40,133 nt of DNA. Source: DASQVO01 sp035640715 (GTDB taxonomy: Bacteria; Actinomycetota; Actinomycetes; Streptosporangiales; Streptosporangiaceae). The translations under genes and the position numbers were made by a program. Location: positions 1 to 40,133 of the forward strand of contig DASQVO010000513.1 in the NCBI GenBank assembly GCA_035640715.1, read 5' to 3'. This document shows positions 30,255 to 39,010 of the stretch, piece after piece. Each line of letters starts with the position of its first letter. The first letter of the stretch is position 1. A model generated the notes under the pieces. That model did no database searches. It had not been told where the DNA came from and worked only from the letters and a program-made list of their open reading frames with translations.

Positions 30255-31403
30255 ATGGGCCCGAGCCCGGCGGTCGCGGAGATCCGCAACGCAGTCCGGG
30301 AATGCCTCAGCGACGTGGGCCCCGGCGACCTCGTGCTGGCTGCCTGCTCCGGCGGGGCCGATTCGCTGTCGCTCGCTGCCGCGCTCGCGTTCGTGGCACC
30401 GCGCCAGGGGCTGCGGGCCGGCGGTGTCACAGTCGATCATGGGCTGCAGCCCGGCTCCGCCGGCCGGGCCGCCGATGTTGCCATGCTGCTGAAGCGTCTC
30501 GGTCTCGATCCCGTTGAGTGCACTGCCGTGACCGTCGCGGGACAAGGCGGCCCTGGGGAGCCGGGCAGGCCCGGCGGCCCGGTGGGCCGCGGCGGTCCCG
30601 GACCGCACGGGCACGGAGGACACGGAGGGCCTGAGGCGGCCGCGCGCGCCGCGCGCTATGCGGCCCTGGAGGCTGCGGCGCAGCAGACCGGCGCGGTCGC
30701 CGTGCTGCTCGGGCACACCCTCGATGACCAGGCGGAGACGGTGCTGCTCGCGCTGGCTCGCGGATCCGGTGCCCGGTCGCTGGCCGGGATGGCCGCCCAG
30801 CGCGGCGTCTACCGGCGCCCGCTGCTGTCAGTGCGCCGGTCCACCACGCGGGCCGCATGCGCGGCACTTGGCCTGCGGGCATGGGAAGATCCGCACAACG
30901 CCGATCCCCGGTTCTCGCGGGCCCGTGTCCGTCATGAGGTGATGCCGGTGCTGGAGGCGGCCCTCGGTCCCGGCGTCGCCGAGGCCCTGGCGAGGACTGC
31001 GGGCCTGCTCCGTGCCGACGCCGAGTTCCTTGATGCCCTCGCGGGCATGGAAGCCGAACGAAGCGGTGGTGGCAGTTCCGGGCTGCTGGCCGAAACCCTC
31101 GCCGCGCTGCCGCTGGCCATCAGGACCCGGGTGCTGCACGCTGCCGCTGTCAGCGCGGGGTGCCCGCCCGGGTCACTAACCGCCCGCCACGTGGAACAGC
31201 TAGCGGCACTGGTGACAGGATGGCGCGGGCAGCGGTGGATCGACCTCCCCGGGGGGGTCCGGGCACTCCGCCGGGACGGCCAGTTGCGGTTCACCCGCGG
31301 TGCCGCCGCTGCCGGAGATATTCCGGCGGGAGCTGACAGCATCACCGGAGCCGGCGCCGGCCTACCAGAGCGGGACAGGGAGGGTGGCCGTGGATGCGGC
31401 TGA
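30255..31403 (+). CDS. tilS: tRNA(Ile)-lysidine synthase
   Basis: This 382-residue enzyme changes the wobble cytidine of tRNA-Ile(CAU) to lysidine, using ATP and lysine. The PP-loop SGGADS (32-37) and the second motif VTVDHGLQPGS (58-68) are intact, as are GHTLDDQAETVLLALARGSG and FSRARVRHEVMPVLEAALGP. An insertion of about 30 residues, rich in Gly, Pro and His (96-126), splits the N-terminal domain between VTVDHG and RAARYAALEA. It is not normally present in TilS proteins I know and looks disordered. The start ATG 30255 has no ribosome site and follows the previous stop by six bases, so it probably depends on upstream translation. The end overlaps hpt by 14 bases. Confidence 0.93.
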   Translation: MGPSPAVAEIRNAVRECLSDVGPGDLVLAACSGGADSLSLAAALAFVAPRQGLRAGGVTVDHGLQPGSAGRAADVAMLLKRLGLDPVECTAVTVAGQGGPGEPGRPGGPVGRGGPGPHGHGGHGGPEAAARAARYAALEAAAQQTGAVAVLLGHTLDDQAETVLLALARGSGARSLAGMAAQRGVYRRPLLSVRRSTTRAACAALGLRAWEDPHNADPRFSRARVRHEVMPVLEAALGPGVAEALARTAGLLRADAEFLDALAGMEAERSGGGSSGLLAETLAALPLAIRTRVLHAAAVSAGCPPGSLTARHVEQLAALVTGWRGQRWIDLPGGVRALRRDGQLRFTRGAAAAGDIPAGADSITGAGAGLPERDREGGRGCG

Positions 31404-31971
31404 CATGGGAACAGCCCTGAAGGAAGTGCTGATAAGCGAGGAGCGTCTGCGGGCGCGGGTGGAGGAACTCGCGGCACGCATCGACGCGGATTACGCCGAT
31501 CGCGATCTGCTCCTGGTCGGAGTGCTGAAGGGCGCCATCATGGTGATGGCCGACCTCGCGCGGGCGATGCACCTGCCGGCCGAGATGGATTGGATGGCGG
31601 TGTCGTCATACGGGTCAGGAACGCAATCGTCGGGCGTGGTGCGGATCCTCAAGGATCTCGACACCGACATAACCGGCCGCGATGTCCTTGTCGTGGAGGA
31701 CATTATCGACTCCGGTCTCACGCTGTCCTGGCTGGTCGGCAACCTGCGCTCGCGGGGCCCCGCCTCGGTGCGCGTCTGCACCATGCTGAGGAAGCCAGGA
31801 GCCGCGCGCATGAGGGATGTCGAGGTTGCCTACACCGGCTTCGACATTGGCGATGAGTTCGTGATCGGATACGGGCTCGACTATGCGGAGCGGTATCGTA
31901 ACCTGCCCTTTATCGGTACTCTCGCCCCGCATGTGTACGGGGGGAACAGAACCGAAGCAGGGAAGCGTTGA
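31390..31971 (+). CDS. hpt: Hypoxanthine phosphoribosyltransferase
   Basis: This 193-residue purine-salvage enzyme converts hypoxanthine (and guanine) with PRPP to IMP (and GMP). The PRPP-binding loop is LVVEDIIDSGLT (100-111), with the lead-in SLVGVLKGA-like LLVGVLKGAIMVMADL (41-56), and the flexible loop includes SSYGSGTQSSG. The family C-terminus YAERYRNLPFIGTL is clear. The start is GTG 31390: GGGAGG ends five bases upstream. It overlaps the tilS end, showing coupled translation. An in-frame ATG at 31405 is possible. Next comes ftsH after 209 bases, the usual order in actinomycetes. Confidence 0.95.
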   Translation: MDAADMGTALKEVLISEERLRARVEELAARIDADYADRDLLLVGVLKGAIMVMADLARAMHLPAEMDWMAVSSYGSGTQSSGVVRILKDLDTDITGRDVLVVEDIIDSGLTLSWLVGNLRSRGPASVRVCTMLRKPGAARMRDVEVAYTGFDIGDEFVIGYGLDYAERYRNLPFIGTLAPHVYGGNRTEAGKR

Positions 31972-32180
31972 GGTGGCATGGCGCTGGACGGGCGCGCGGG
32001 ACCCCGCCCGCTGCCCGCATTCCTGGCGTCCCGCAGGCATTGCTGCCCCGCAGCCGGGCATTAGGGAATTACCGGATACGGGCGAGGTAAGGACAGAAGG
32101 CAAGGCGGTCCCGTCGGAGGTCGGCGGGACGTGTAGCTGGTCAGGAGGGAACGGCCCCGAGCCGACGGGGTCGCTCGTCG

Positions 32181-34298
32181 ATGGATGTTAAGCGATATTT
32201 CCGCGGCCCGATGATACTGATCGGGATTGTGGTGCTGCTGCTGCTGGTGGTGCTGAACTACGCCAACTCTGGGAGCTCGTACCAGCAGGTTGATACGTCG
32301 CAGGTCGTGTCGCTCATTGAGCACGGCCAGGTCAAGTCGGCCAAGATCACCGACAAGAACCAGACCATCCAGGTGACGACCAACACCGGCAAGCAGCTTG
32401 AGGCCAACTGGGTCAGTGGGCAGGGTCTCGCCCTCCAGCAGGAACTGCAGAAGGAGTACAGCGCGGGCAAGCTCCCGCAGGGGTACACGGTCGTCATACC
32501 GTCCAGCAACACGGTTCTGGACATCCTCGCCAACTTCATCCCGTACCTGCTGATCATCTTGCTCTTCTTCTTCCTGCTCAGTCAGATGCAGGGCGGCGGC
32601 TCGCGGGTCATGAACTTCGGCAAGTCGCGGGCGAAGCTCATCACCAAGGACACGCCGAAGACGACCTTCGCTGACGTGGCCGGCGCCGACGAGGCGATCG
32701 AGGAACTTCAGGAGATCAAGGAGTTCCTGCAGAACCCGGCCAAGTTCCAGGCGATCGGCGCGAAGATCCCCAAGGGCGTGCTGCTCTACGGGCCGCCTGG
32801 CACCGGCAAGACCCTCCTGGCCCGCGCCGTGGCAGGTGAGGCCGGAGTGCCGTTCTACTCGATCTCTGGCTCGGACTTCGTCGAGATGTTCGTCGGTGTC
32901 GGCGCATCCCGCGTCCGTGACCTCTTTGAGCAGGCCAAGTCCAACGCTCCCGCGATCGTCTTCGTCGACGAGATCGACGCCGTGGGGCGGCACCGCGGGG
33001 CCGGCCTCGGCGGCGGTCACGACGAGCGTGAGCAGACCCTCAACCAGATGCTCGTCGAACTCGACGGCTTCGACACCAAGGGCGGCGTCATCGTGATCGC
33101 CGCGACCAACCGTCCCGACATCCTCGACCCCGCGCTGCTGCGCCCCGGGCGGTTCGACCGCCAGATCATGGTCCCGCAGCCGGACCTGGCCGGCCGGAAG
33201 GGCATCCTGCGGGTACACGCGCGCGGTAAGCCCATCGCGCCCGACGCGGACCTGGACGTCATCGCCCGCCGTACGCCGGGATTCACCGGCGCCGACCTGG
33301 CCAACGTGATCAACGAGGCCGCGCTGCTGACGGCGAGGGCGAACGGCAAGCAGATCAGCATGGCCTCGCTGGAGGAAGCGATCGACCGGGTCATGGCTGG
33401 CCCCGAACGCAAGAGCGCGATCCTGTCGGAGAAGGAGCGGAAGATCATCGCCTACCACGAGGGCGGTCACGCCCTCGTCGGGCACGCGATGCCCAACGCC
33501 GACCCGGTACACAAGATCACGATCATCCCGCGCGGGCGCGCACTGGGCTACACGCAGGCCCTGCCCACCGAGGACAAGTTCCTCGTCACCCGCGCGGAGA
33601 TGCTGGACCAGCTGGCGATGCTCCTGGGCGGCCGCACCGCCGAGGAACTCGTGTTCCACGAGCCCACGACGGGTGCCGCGAACGACATCGAGAAGGCGAG
33701 CGAGATCGCCCGCGGCATGGTGACCCAATACGGGATGAGTGAGCGGCTTGGCGCGCGGAAGTTCGGCACCGGTGACAGCGAGCCGTTCCTCGGCATGGAG
33801 CGGTCACACGCCCGGGACTACTCCGAGGAAATCGCCTCCGAGATCGACGACGAGGTGCGCCGGCTGATCGAATCCGCGCACGACGAGGCGTGGGAGGTCC
33901 TGGTCGAGTACCGCGATGTGCTGGATCACCTCGTGCTCCGGCTCCTGGACAAGGAGACCCTGTCCAGGAAGGAAGTCCTCGAGATCTTCGAGACAGTCCA
34001 GAAGCGGCCGCTCCGTGGCTCCTACACCGGATACGGCAAGCGTCTCCCGTCCGACCGGCCACCGGTCCTGACGCCGAAGGAACTCGCACTGGCCGCAGCG
34101 TCCGACAAGAACGGCACGGCCATCCAGGGCAACGGCCAGGCCGTCGGCTACACCCCGGCGGGCGGCAGTGAGCTGGGCAACGCACCGGGCGGCCCGGCCG
34201 GCGGAACCGGGGGGCCGGACGATTCCCCCGGCCAGATACCCGGTGAGATCTATGGGCACGACGACTCCGGCGGCGCAGGCGGCGGTGGCACATCATGA
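32181..34298 (+). CDS. ftsH: ATP-dependent zinc metalloprotease FtsH
   Basis: This 705-residue membrane-bound AAA protease degrades damaged and short-lived membrane and cytosolic proteins. Helices at about 10-27 and 119-134 flank a periplasmic domain. The AAA module has Walker A GPPGTGKT (204-211), Walker B IVFVDE (259-264) and the second region of homology ATNRPDILDPALLRPGRFDR (308-327, Arg fingers). The protease domain has HEGGH (426-430) with a third ligand Asp502 in GAANDIEKA. The C-terminal 90 residues are Gly/Pro-rich and disordered. The start is ATG 32181; no strong ribosome site is evident. The SPFH protein encoded at 20.9 kb is of the kind that caps FtsH in other bacteria. The end overlaps the folE start. 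Confidence 0.97.
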   Translation: MDVKRYFRGPMILIGIVVLLLLVVLNYANSGSSYQQVDTSQVVSLIEHGQVKSAKITDKNQTIQVTTNTGKQLEANWVSGQGLALQQELQKEYSAGKLPQGYTVVIPSSNTVLDILANFIPYLLIILLFFFLLSQMQGGGSRVMNFGKSRAKLITKDTPKTTFADVAGADEAIEELQEIKEFLQNPAKFQAIGAKIPKGVLLYGPPGTGKTLLARAVAGEAGVPFYSISGSDFVEMFVGVGASRVRDLFEQAKSNAPAIVFVDEIDAVGRHRGAGLGGGHDEREQTLNQMLVELDGFDTKGGVIVIAATNRPDILDPALLRPGRFDRQIMVPQPDLAGRKGILRVHARGKPIAPDADLDVIARRTPGFTGADLANVINEAALLTARANGKQISMASLEEAIDRVMAGPERKSAILSEKERKIIAYHEGGHALVGHAMPNADPVHKITIIPRGRALGYTQALPTEDKFLVTRAEMLDQLAMLLGGRTAEELVFHEPTTGAANDIEKASEIARGMVTQYGMSERLGARKFGTGDSEPFLGMERSHARDYSEEIASEIDDEVRRLIESAHDEAWEVLVEYRDVLDHLVLRLLDKETLSRKEVLEIFETVQKRPLRGSYTGYGKRLPSDRPPVLTPKELALAAASDKNGTAIQGNGQAVGYTPAGGSELGNAPGGPAGGTGGPDDSPGQIPGEIYGHDDSGGAGGGGTS

Positions 34299-34932
34299 GC
34301 CAGGGCGCGGTGGCAATGCGTTCTCCCCTGAGCTCGTCTCGATGACGGAAACCGCCGTGACCGGGATCGACATACCGCGCGTGGAACGTGCCGTCCGCGA
34401 GATCCTGATCGCCGTCGGGGAAGATCCGGACCGGGACGGGCTTCAGGGCACGCCGGCCCGGGTGGCCCGGGCGTATGCCGAGCAGTTCGCCGGGCTGCGC
34501 CAGCGCCCGGAGGACGTGCTGACCAAGGTCTTCGACGAAGACCACGACGAAATAGTTCTCGTCCGGGACATCGAGCTGTACGCGACGTGCGAGCATCACC
34601 TCCTCCCGTTCATCGGCGTAGCGCACATTGGCTACGTCCCGAACGAGAAGGGGCAGATCACCGGCCTGTCCAAGCTGGCCAGGCTGGTCGATGTATACGC
34701 GCGGCGGCCCCAGGTCCAGGAGCGGATGACCAGCCAGATCGCCGACGCGCTGGAATCCTTCCTCGAGCCGCGCGGCGTGATCGTGGTCATTGAGGCGGAG
34801 CATCTGTGCATGTCGATGCGGGGCGTGCGGAAGCCGGGAGCCAGGACGGTCACATCGGCGGTACGCGGTGTGTTCCGGGACAGTGCCCGGACGCGGGCGG
34901 AGGCCATGAGCCTCGTCCATGGTCCGCGCTGA
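34252..34932 (+). CDS. folE: GTP cyclohydrolase I
   Basis: This enzyme converts GTP to 7,8-dihydroneopterin triphosphate, the first step of tetrahydrofolate synthesis. With this start it has 226 residues. Zinc ligands Cys113, His116 and Cys186 are present in LYATCEHHLLPF and EAEHLCMSMRG. The family core GLSKLARLVDVYARRPQVQERMT is nearly complete. I use ATG 34252, five bases after GGTGAG, which overlaps ftsH by 47 bases. A second in-frame ATG at 34342 would give 196 residues, closer to the usual length, but has a weak ribosome site. The extra N-terminus is low complexity. Coupling to ftsH is as in many actinomycetes. It is followed by an MprF-like gene that I do not recall between folE and folP in mycobacteria. 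Confidence 0.95.
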   Translation: MGTTTPAAQAAVAHHEPGRGGNAFSPELVSMTETAVTGIDIPRVERAVREILIAVGEDPDRDGLQGTPARVARAYAEQFAGLRQRPEDVLTKVFDEDHDEIVLVRDIELYATCEHHLLPFIGVAHIGYVPNEKGQITGLSKLARLVDVYARRPQVQERMTSQIADALESFLEPRGVIVVIEAEHLCMSMRGVRKPGARTVTSAVRGVFRDSARTRAEAMSLVHGPR

Positions 34933-35030
34933 CGGCTGGGCCCCGGCTACGGTCCCGTTACCCGCACGGCACCCTCTTCTATCGCTGTCCTTTGAATTGC
35001 TTAACCTGTCCGGGCACGTTTGGAGGTACG

Positions 35031-35120
35031 GTGGCGGGAGAGGGCAAGGAGATGGCGCTCTTGAGCGATGCGGCTACATATAGCCGAAGTGGTCAATTGG
35101 TACAAAAGATTCTATGCTGA
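35031..35120 (+). CDS. 29-residue leader peptide ahead of the MprF-like gene
   Basis: A GTG at 35031, four bases after GGAGG, opens a frame of 29 codons ending in TGA at 35118-35120. It begins MAGEGKEMALLSDAATYSR and ends QLVQKILC. The ribosome site is better than that of the following gene, and the DNA is more AT-rich than its surroundings. It starts 98 bases after the folE stop and ends 76 bases before the MprF-like start. It may be a true small protein or a leader peptide that controls the downstream gene. Confidence 0.4.
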   Translation: MAGEGKEMALLSDAATYSRSGQLVQKILC

Positions 35121-35196
35121 GGAGTTTGCGCACGCCGACGGACGGCCGTGACTACCCTCAATTTCTGTGATCCGGGGCCTGACAAAAAATCGTGAT

Positions 35197-37044
35197 ATGA
35201 GCGAGAGCCACACAGCCCAGCCAGCCGAGCGGACGCCTGCCGGCGGCGACGCAGACCCGCAGCGGGAGCCGACCCGGCTAGCTGACCGGGGCAGCCAGCG
35301 GCGCTGGATTCCCGCCATCGCGGGCCTACTGTGCTTCCTGATCGGCCTCTCCGACGTCCTTGCCATCTTCGCCCCGGCGTGGCATGACAAGCTGGACAGG
35401 ATCAACACATATGTCCCGGGCACGCTGACCGACGTCACCCGCAGCGCCGACGTGATCGTCGGACTCCTGCTGCTCATGCTGTCGCACGGGCTGCGCAGGA
35501 GAAAGCTCCGGGCGTGGCAGGCGGTCGTCTTCTTGCTGGCCTTCGACATCGCCATCCACTTCTTCCACCACCACCTCTACATATCGCGTATCCCGTCGGC
35601 GATCGTGGCCTGCGTCCTGCTCGGCACGCTGCTGTATTTCCGCGACGACTTCTACGCCGTCGGCGACCGGCGGACCCGCTGGCTGGCGCTCTGGGTGTTC
35701 GCCGGGCTCGCGGCGGCCGACCTGGCGATCGGCCTTGGGTATCAGTACGCGGGCCCGCTGAACGGCAGCTATTCGCTGGCCGTGCGCGTGCAGGATGTGC
35801 TTTACGAGGTGGTCGGGGTCTCGGGCCCCATCACGGGGTTCGGTTCCGAGGGACGCAGCGATACCTACCATCTGATGACGAGTGCGCTCGGGCTGTTCAC
35901 CTTGGTCGTCACCGTCTACCTGTTCCTGCGCCCGGCCCAGCCGAAGGCGCGGCTGTCCGCCGAGGATGCGGAGCGCATCAGGAAGCTGCTCGGAAGGCAC
36001 GGCGACAGGGACTCGCTGGGCTACTTCGCGCTCCGCAATGACAAGAGCGTCATCTGGTCCCCGACCGGAAAGGCCTGCATCTGCTACCGCGTCGTGTCCG
36101 GGGTGCTGCTGGCTAGCGGTGACCCGATCGGGGATCCGGAGGCGTGGCCCGGGGCGATCCACGCCTTCCTCGACCTGGCGGCGCGGCATGCCTGGGTGCC
36201 GGCCGTCATGGGATGCAGCGAGCTTGGCGCGGAAGTCTGGTGCCGCGAGGGCAGCCTCACGGCACTGGAACTCGGCGACGAGGGCATCGTGAACGTGGCG
36301 GACTTCAGCCTCTCCGGCCGGGCGATGCGCAACGTGCGCCAGATGGTGTCGCGGGTTGCGCGGAATGGCTATACCGCTCAGGTCCGCCGGGTGGGAGACG
36401 TGCCACGCCAGGAGATCGACGCCATTACCCAGGTAGCGGACTCGTGGCGGGGGAGCCAGACGGAGCGCGGCTTTTCCATGGCGCTCGGCCGGGTGGGCGC
36501 ACAGGGTGACGAGCAGTGCGTGATCGCGACGGCCATGTGCGACGGGACGCTGCGCGCCGTGCTGCACTTCGTCCCGTGGGGAAGCGACGGGCTGTCGCTT
36601 GATCTCATGCGGCGGGACAGGGGATCCCAGCCGGGCCTGAACGACTTCCTCATCGTTGAGGCCATCAAGGCCGCCCCGTCGCTCGGAGTCAAACGCATCT
36701 CGCTTAACTTCGCCGTCTTCAGGGCGGCACTCGAACGTGGCGAGCGAATCGGCGCGGGGCCCGTGCTGCGGGCCTGGCGGTCAATTCTCCTTTTTATGTC
36801 GAAATGGTTCCAGATCGAATCGCTGTACAAATTCAACGCGAAGTTCTGCCCGGTCTGGCAGCCGAGATTCTTCGTCTTCCCCAGCACCAAAGACGCGCCG
36901 AGGATCGCGCTTGCCGCGCTGGAGGCCGAGGCGTTCCTCGTCTGGCCGAAGCTTGAGCTGCGCCGGCTGGCTCGCCAGATGGGCCTGGGCAAGCTGCGGC
37001 GCCGGCTCCAGCGCGATCCGCCGGACCTGATCCCGGATCAGTGA
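35197..37044 (+). CDS. MprF/LysX-like phosphatidylglycerol lysyltransferase (DUF2156)
   Basis: This protein of about 615 residues combines a membrane region and a DUF2156 (GNAT-like) domain that transfers an amino acid from aminoacyl-tRNA to phosphatidylglycerol. Six or so helices lie in the first 240 residues (for example AIAGLLCFLIGLSDVLAIFA, VIVGLLLLMLSHGL, ALWVFAGLAAADLAIGLG, GLFTLVVTVYLFL). The cytosolic part has DSLGYFALRNDKSVIWSP, GVLLASGDPIGDPEAWP and KRISLNFAVFRAALERGE, all typical of MprF and of the N-terminal half of mycobacterial LysX. Unlike LysX it has no LysRS domain. Lysylation of lipid lowers the cell's net negative charge and protects against cationic peptides. Start ATG 35197 is chosen for the shape of the N-terminus; GTG 35167 is also possible. 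Neither has a good ribosome site. Confidence 0.9.
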   Translation: MSESHTAQPAERTPAGGDADPQREPTRLADRGSQRRWIPAIAGLLCFLIGLSDVLAIFAPAWHDKLDRINTYVPGTLTDVTRSADVIVGLLLLMLSHGLRRRKLRAWQAVVFLLAFDIAIHFFHHHLYISRIPSAIVACVLLGTLLYFRDDFYAVGDRRTRWLALWVFAGLAAADLAIGLGYQYAGPLNGSYSLAVRVQDVLYEVVGVSGPITGFGSEGRSDTYHLMTSALGLFTLVVTVYLFLRPAQPKARLSAEDAERIRKLLGRHGDRDSLGYFALRNDKSVIWSPTGKACICYRVVSGVLLASGDPIGDPEAWPGAIHAFLDLAARHAWVPAVMGCSELGAEVWCREGSLTALELGDEGIVNVADFSLSGRAMRNVRQMVSRVARNGYTAQVRRVGDVPRQEIDAITQVADSWRGSQTERGFSMALGRVGAQGDEQCVIATAMCDGTLRAVLHFVPWGSDGLSLDLMRRDRGSQPGLNDFLIVEAIKAAPSLGVKRISLNFAVFRAALERGERIGAGPVLRAWRSILLFMSKWFQIESLYKFNAKFCPVWQPRFFVFPSTKDAPRIALAALEAEAFLVWPKLELRRLARQMGLGKLRRRLQRDPPDLIPDQ

Positions 37045-37054
37045 GCGTTCTTCA

Positions 37055-37085
37055 GAAACCGGCTAGCGAGCGCAGGCCCTTAGGC
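37055..37085. terminator. Hairpin after the MprF-like gene
   Basis: CAGGCC/GGCCTG pair around CTTA near 37071-37087, with weaker outer pairing GCGAGC. It follows the stop by about 30 bases. There is no T run, so termination is only suspected. Confidence 0.3.
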
Positions 37086-37220
37086 CTGTGCGAGCGGCCG
37101 GTGCAGGTGGTGGCAGCAGCAACCGCAGTGGCCTGGCGAAGAACGCGAACTTTTGAAAAGACACAGTGCATCGCGGGCGTGCCGGGACAGCCGGCGACGG
37201 CGACCCCGTAGGCTTGCCGC

Positions 37221-38111
37221 ATGGTGAGCCGTTCCGCGGCGGAGCAGCGGTACTCGCTGCCGGGGCTGCCCAGCCGGGATCGCTGCCTGGTGATGGGCGT
37301 CGTCAACGTCACGCCGGACTCGTTTTCCGACGGCGGGGCCTGGCTTGGTGCCGACGCCGCCATCGCGCACGGCCTGGAACTCGCCGCCCAGGGCGCGGAC
37401 ATCGTCGATGTCGGCGGCGAGTCCACCCGGCCCGGCGCGCAGCGCATCCCCGCCGAGGAGGAACTTCGCCGGGTAGGGCCGGTTATCACTGAGCTCGCCA
37501 AGGCCGGTGTCCCCGTCAGCGTGGACACGATGCGCGCGCGCGTAGCCGAGTTCGCGCTGGAGGCGGGGGCGCGGCTGGTGAACGATGTCAGCGGCGGCCT
37601 TGCCGACCCGCACATGCCCCGCCTGGTCGCCAAGGCGTCGGTGGCTTATGTCGTGATGCACTGGCGCGGCCACAGCCATGACATGAACTCCAGGGCCGTC
37701 TACAACGACGTCGTAGCCGAGGTACGCGACGAGCTGAGGCGCCGGGTGGACGCGGTGGTGGCGGAGGGCGTCGACCCATCGATGATCATCCTTGATCCGG
37801 GCCTGGGGTTCAGCAAGCGCCCGGAACACAACTGGCGGCTGCTTTCCAGGCTGCCCGACATCGCACCCGCCGGCGCCGGCGAGTTCCCGGTCCTGGTCGG
37901 CGTGTCACGCAAGCGTTTCCTCGGCCGGCTGCTCGTGGCCGCTGACGGCGTGCCGAGGCCGTTTGCCAGCTGCGATGACGCGACGGTCGCAACAACGGCG
38001 CTTGCCGCTGCTGCGGGCGCGTGGTGCGTGCGAGTTCACCAGGTCCCGGCCAACGCGGACGCCGTACGGGTCGCCGCGGCCTGGCACGCAGCGTCGGCGC
38101 AGGGCGAATGA
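37221..38111 (+). CDS. folP: Dihydropteroate synthase
   Basis: This 296-residue enzyme joins p-aminobenzoate to the pterin diphosphate and is the target of sulfonamides. The (beta/alpha)8 barrel signatures are MGVVNVTPDSFSDGG (25-39), VDVGGESTRPGA (62-73), VSVDTMRARVAEFAL, LVNDVSGG, and the C-terminal VGVSRKRFLG loop with Lys and Arg that hold substrate. The start is ATG 37221; there is no ribosome site, and TAGGCT about seven bases upstream of a likely start would make a leaderless transcript possible. It overlaps the folB-folK start by four bases (ATGA), so it is translationally coupled. It corresponds to M. tuberculosis folP1 (Rv3608c). Confidence 0.96.
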   Translation: MVSRSAAEQRYSLPGLPSRDRCLVMGVVNVTPDSFSDGGAWLGADAAIAHGLELAAQGADIVDVGGESTRPGAQRIPAEEELRRVGPVITELAKAGVPVSVDTMRARVAEFALEAGARLVNDVSGGLADPHMPRLVAKASVAYVVMHWRGHSHDMNSRAVYNDVVAEVRDELRRRVDAVVAEGVDPSMIILDPGLGFSKRPEHNWRLLSRLPDIAPAGAGEFPVLVGVSRKRFLGRLLVAADGVPRPFASCDDATVATTALAAAAGAWCVRVHQVPANADAVRVAAAWHAASAQGE

Positions 38112-38971
38112 CGCCCGACCGGATCGAGGTGCGGGGGCTGCGGGTACGGGGGCGGCACGGCGTCCTGGACTCCGAGCGCCGCGACGGGCAGGAGTTCCTG
38201 ATCGACGCCGTGCTCGGCGTGGACGTCCGCCGAGCGGCCGCCAGCGATGACCTGACGCAGACCGTGGATTATGCGGCGCTGAGCGAGCGGCTGGCCGGAA
38301 TCGTGGCGGGCGAGCCGGTGCGGCTGATCGAGACGCTGGCCGAACGGCTGGCGCAGGCGTGCCTGGCCGAGCCCGCCGTCCGGGACGTACAGATCACGGT
38401 GCACAAGCCGCACGCGCCCGTGGGGCGCCCGTTCAGCGACATATCGGTCACCATCTCCCGGGAACGGCGCAACCGCCTTGTCCTCGCCCTGGGCAGCAAC
38501 CTCGGGGACCGGCTGGGCACCCTGCAGCGGGCCGTGGACGCGCTGGCAGCGACACCCGGCCTCGATGTCATGGCGGTCTCGCCGGTGTACGAGACCGTCC
38601 CGGTCGGGGGCCCCGATCAGCCGGACTACCTGAACGCCGTCGTGGTGGCCGAGACGTCCCGGGCAGCCGGTGACATCCTGCGCCGCGCCCAGGCGATCGA
38701 GGCGGCGGCGCAGCGGCGGCGGGACGTGCGCTGGGGGCCGCGGACGCTCGATATTGACGTCATCGTCTACGGTGACGAGAGGAGTGACGATCCCGCGCTG
38801 ACCCTGCCACACCCCCGCGCACATGAGCGGGCATTCGTCCTGGCGCCATGGCGGGACGCTGATCCGGAGGCCGAGCTCCCGGGGCATGGCCGCGTCGCCG
38901 GGCTGCTGGCGGCGCTGCCGCGGCATGGCGTGCGGCGGCGGGATGACATAGTACTGCGCCATCCCGCATAG
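38108..38971 (+). CDS. folK: Dihydroneopterin aldolase fused to HPPK
   Basis: One 287-residue chain carries two folate-pathway enzymes. Residues 1-118 are dihydroneopterin aldolase (FolB: IEVRGLRVRGRHGVLDSERRDGQ, TVDYAALSERLAGIV, TVHKPHAPV with Lys100). Residues 122-287 are HPPK (FolK: LVLALGSNLGDR, SPVYETVPVGGPDQPDYLNAV, RWGPRTLDIDVIVYGD, LPHPRAHERAFVLAP). The join is a short basic linker (RERRNR). FolB-FolK fusions are known in other bacteria such as Streptococcus pneumoniae. In M. tuberculosis the two are separate adjacent genes (folB Rv3607c, folK Rv3606c). The fusion keeps the aldolase product close to the pyrophosphokinase. The ATG overlaps the folP stop. Confidence 0.96.
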   Translation: MTPDRIEVRGLRVRGRHGVLDSERRDGQEFLIDAVLGVDVRRAAASDDLTQTVDYAALSERLAGIVAGEPVRLIETLAERLAQACLAEPAVRDVQITVHKPHAPVGRPFSDISVTISRERRNRLVLALGSNLGDRLGTLQRAVDALAATPGLDVMAVSPVYETVPVGGPDQPDYLNAVVVAETSRAAGDILRRAQAIEAAAQRRRDVRWGPRTLDIDVIVYGDERSDDPALTLPHPRAHERAFVLAPWRDADPEAELPGHGRVAGLLAALPRHGVRRRDDIVLRHPA

Positions 38972-39010
38972 CCTGCCTACGTTGCGGACGACAGGGAGCT
39001 TCAAGAAAAG

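Noticed and set aside
28863..30716. 617-codon minus-strand frame over the zincin gene and tilS
   Set aside because: Crosses two real genes on the other strand and has typical high-GC antisense composition.
31979..32065. 28-codon frame (start MALDGRAGPRPLPAF) between hpt and ftsH
   Set aside because: A purine-rich ribosome-like site is present, but the peptide is Arg/Pro-rich, stands alone and shows no coupling to its neighbours.
32061..33728. 555-codon minus-strand frame over ftsH
   Set aside because: Antisense shadow of ftsH.
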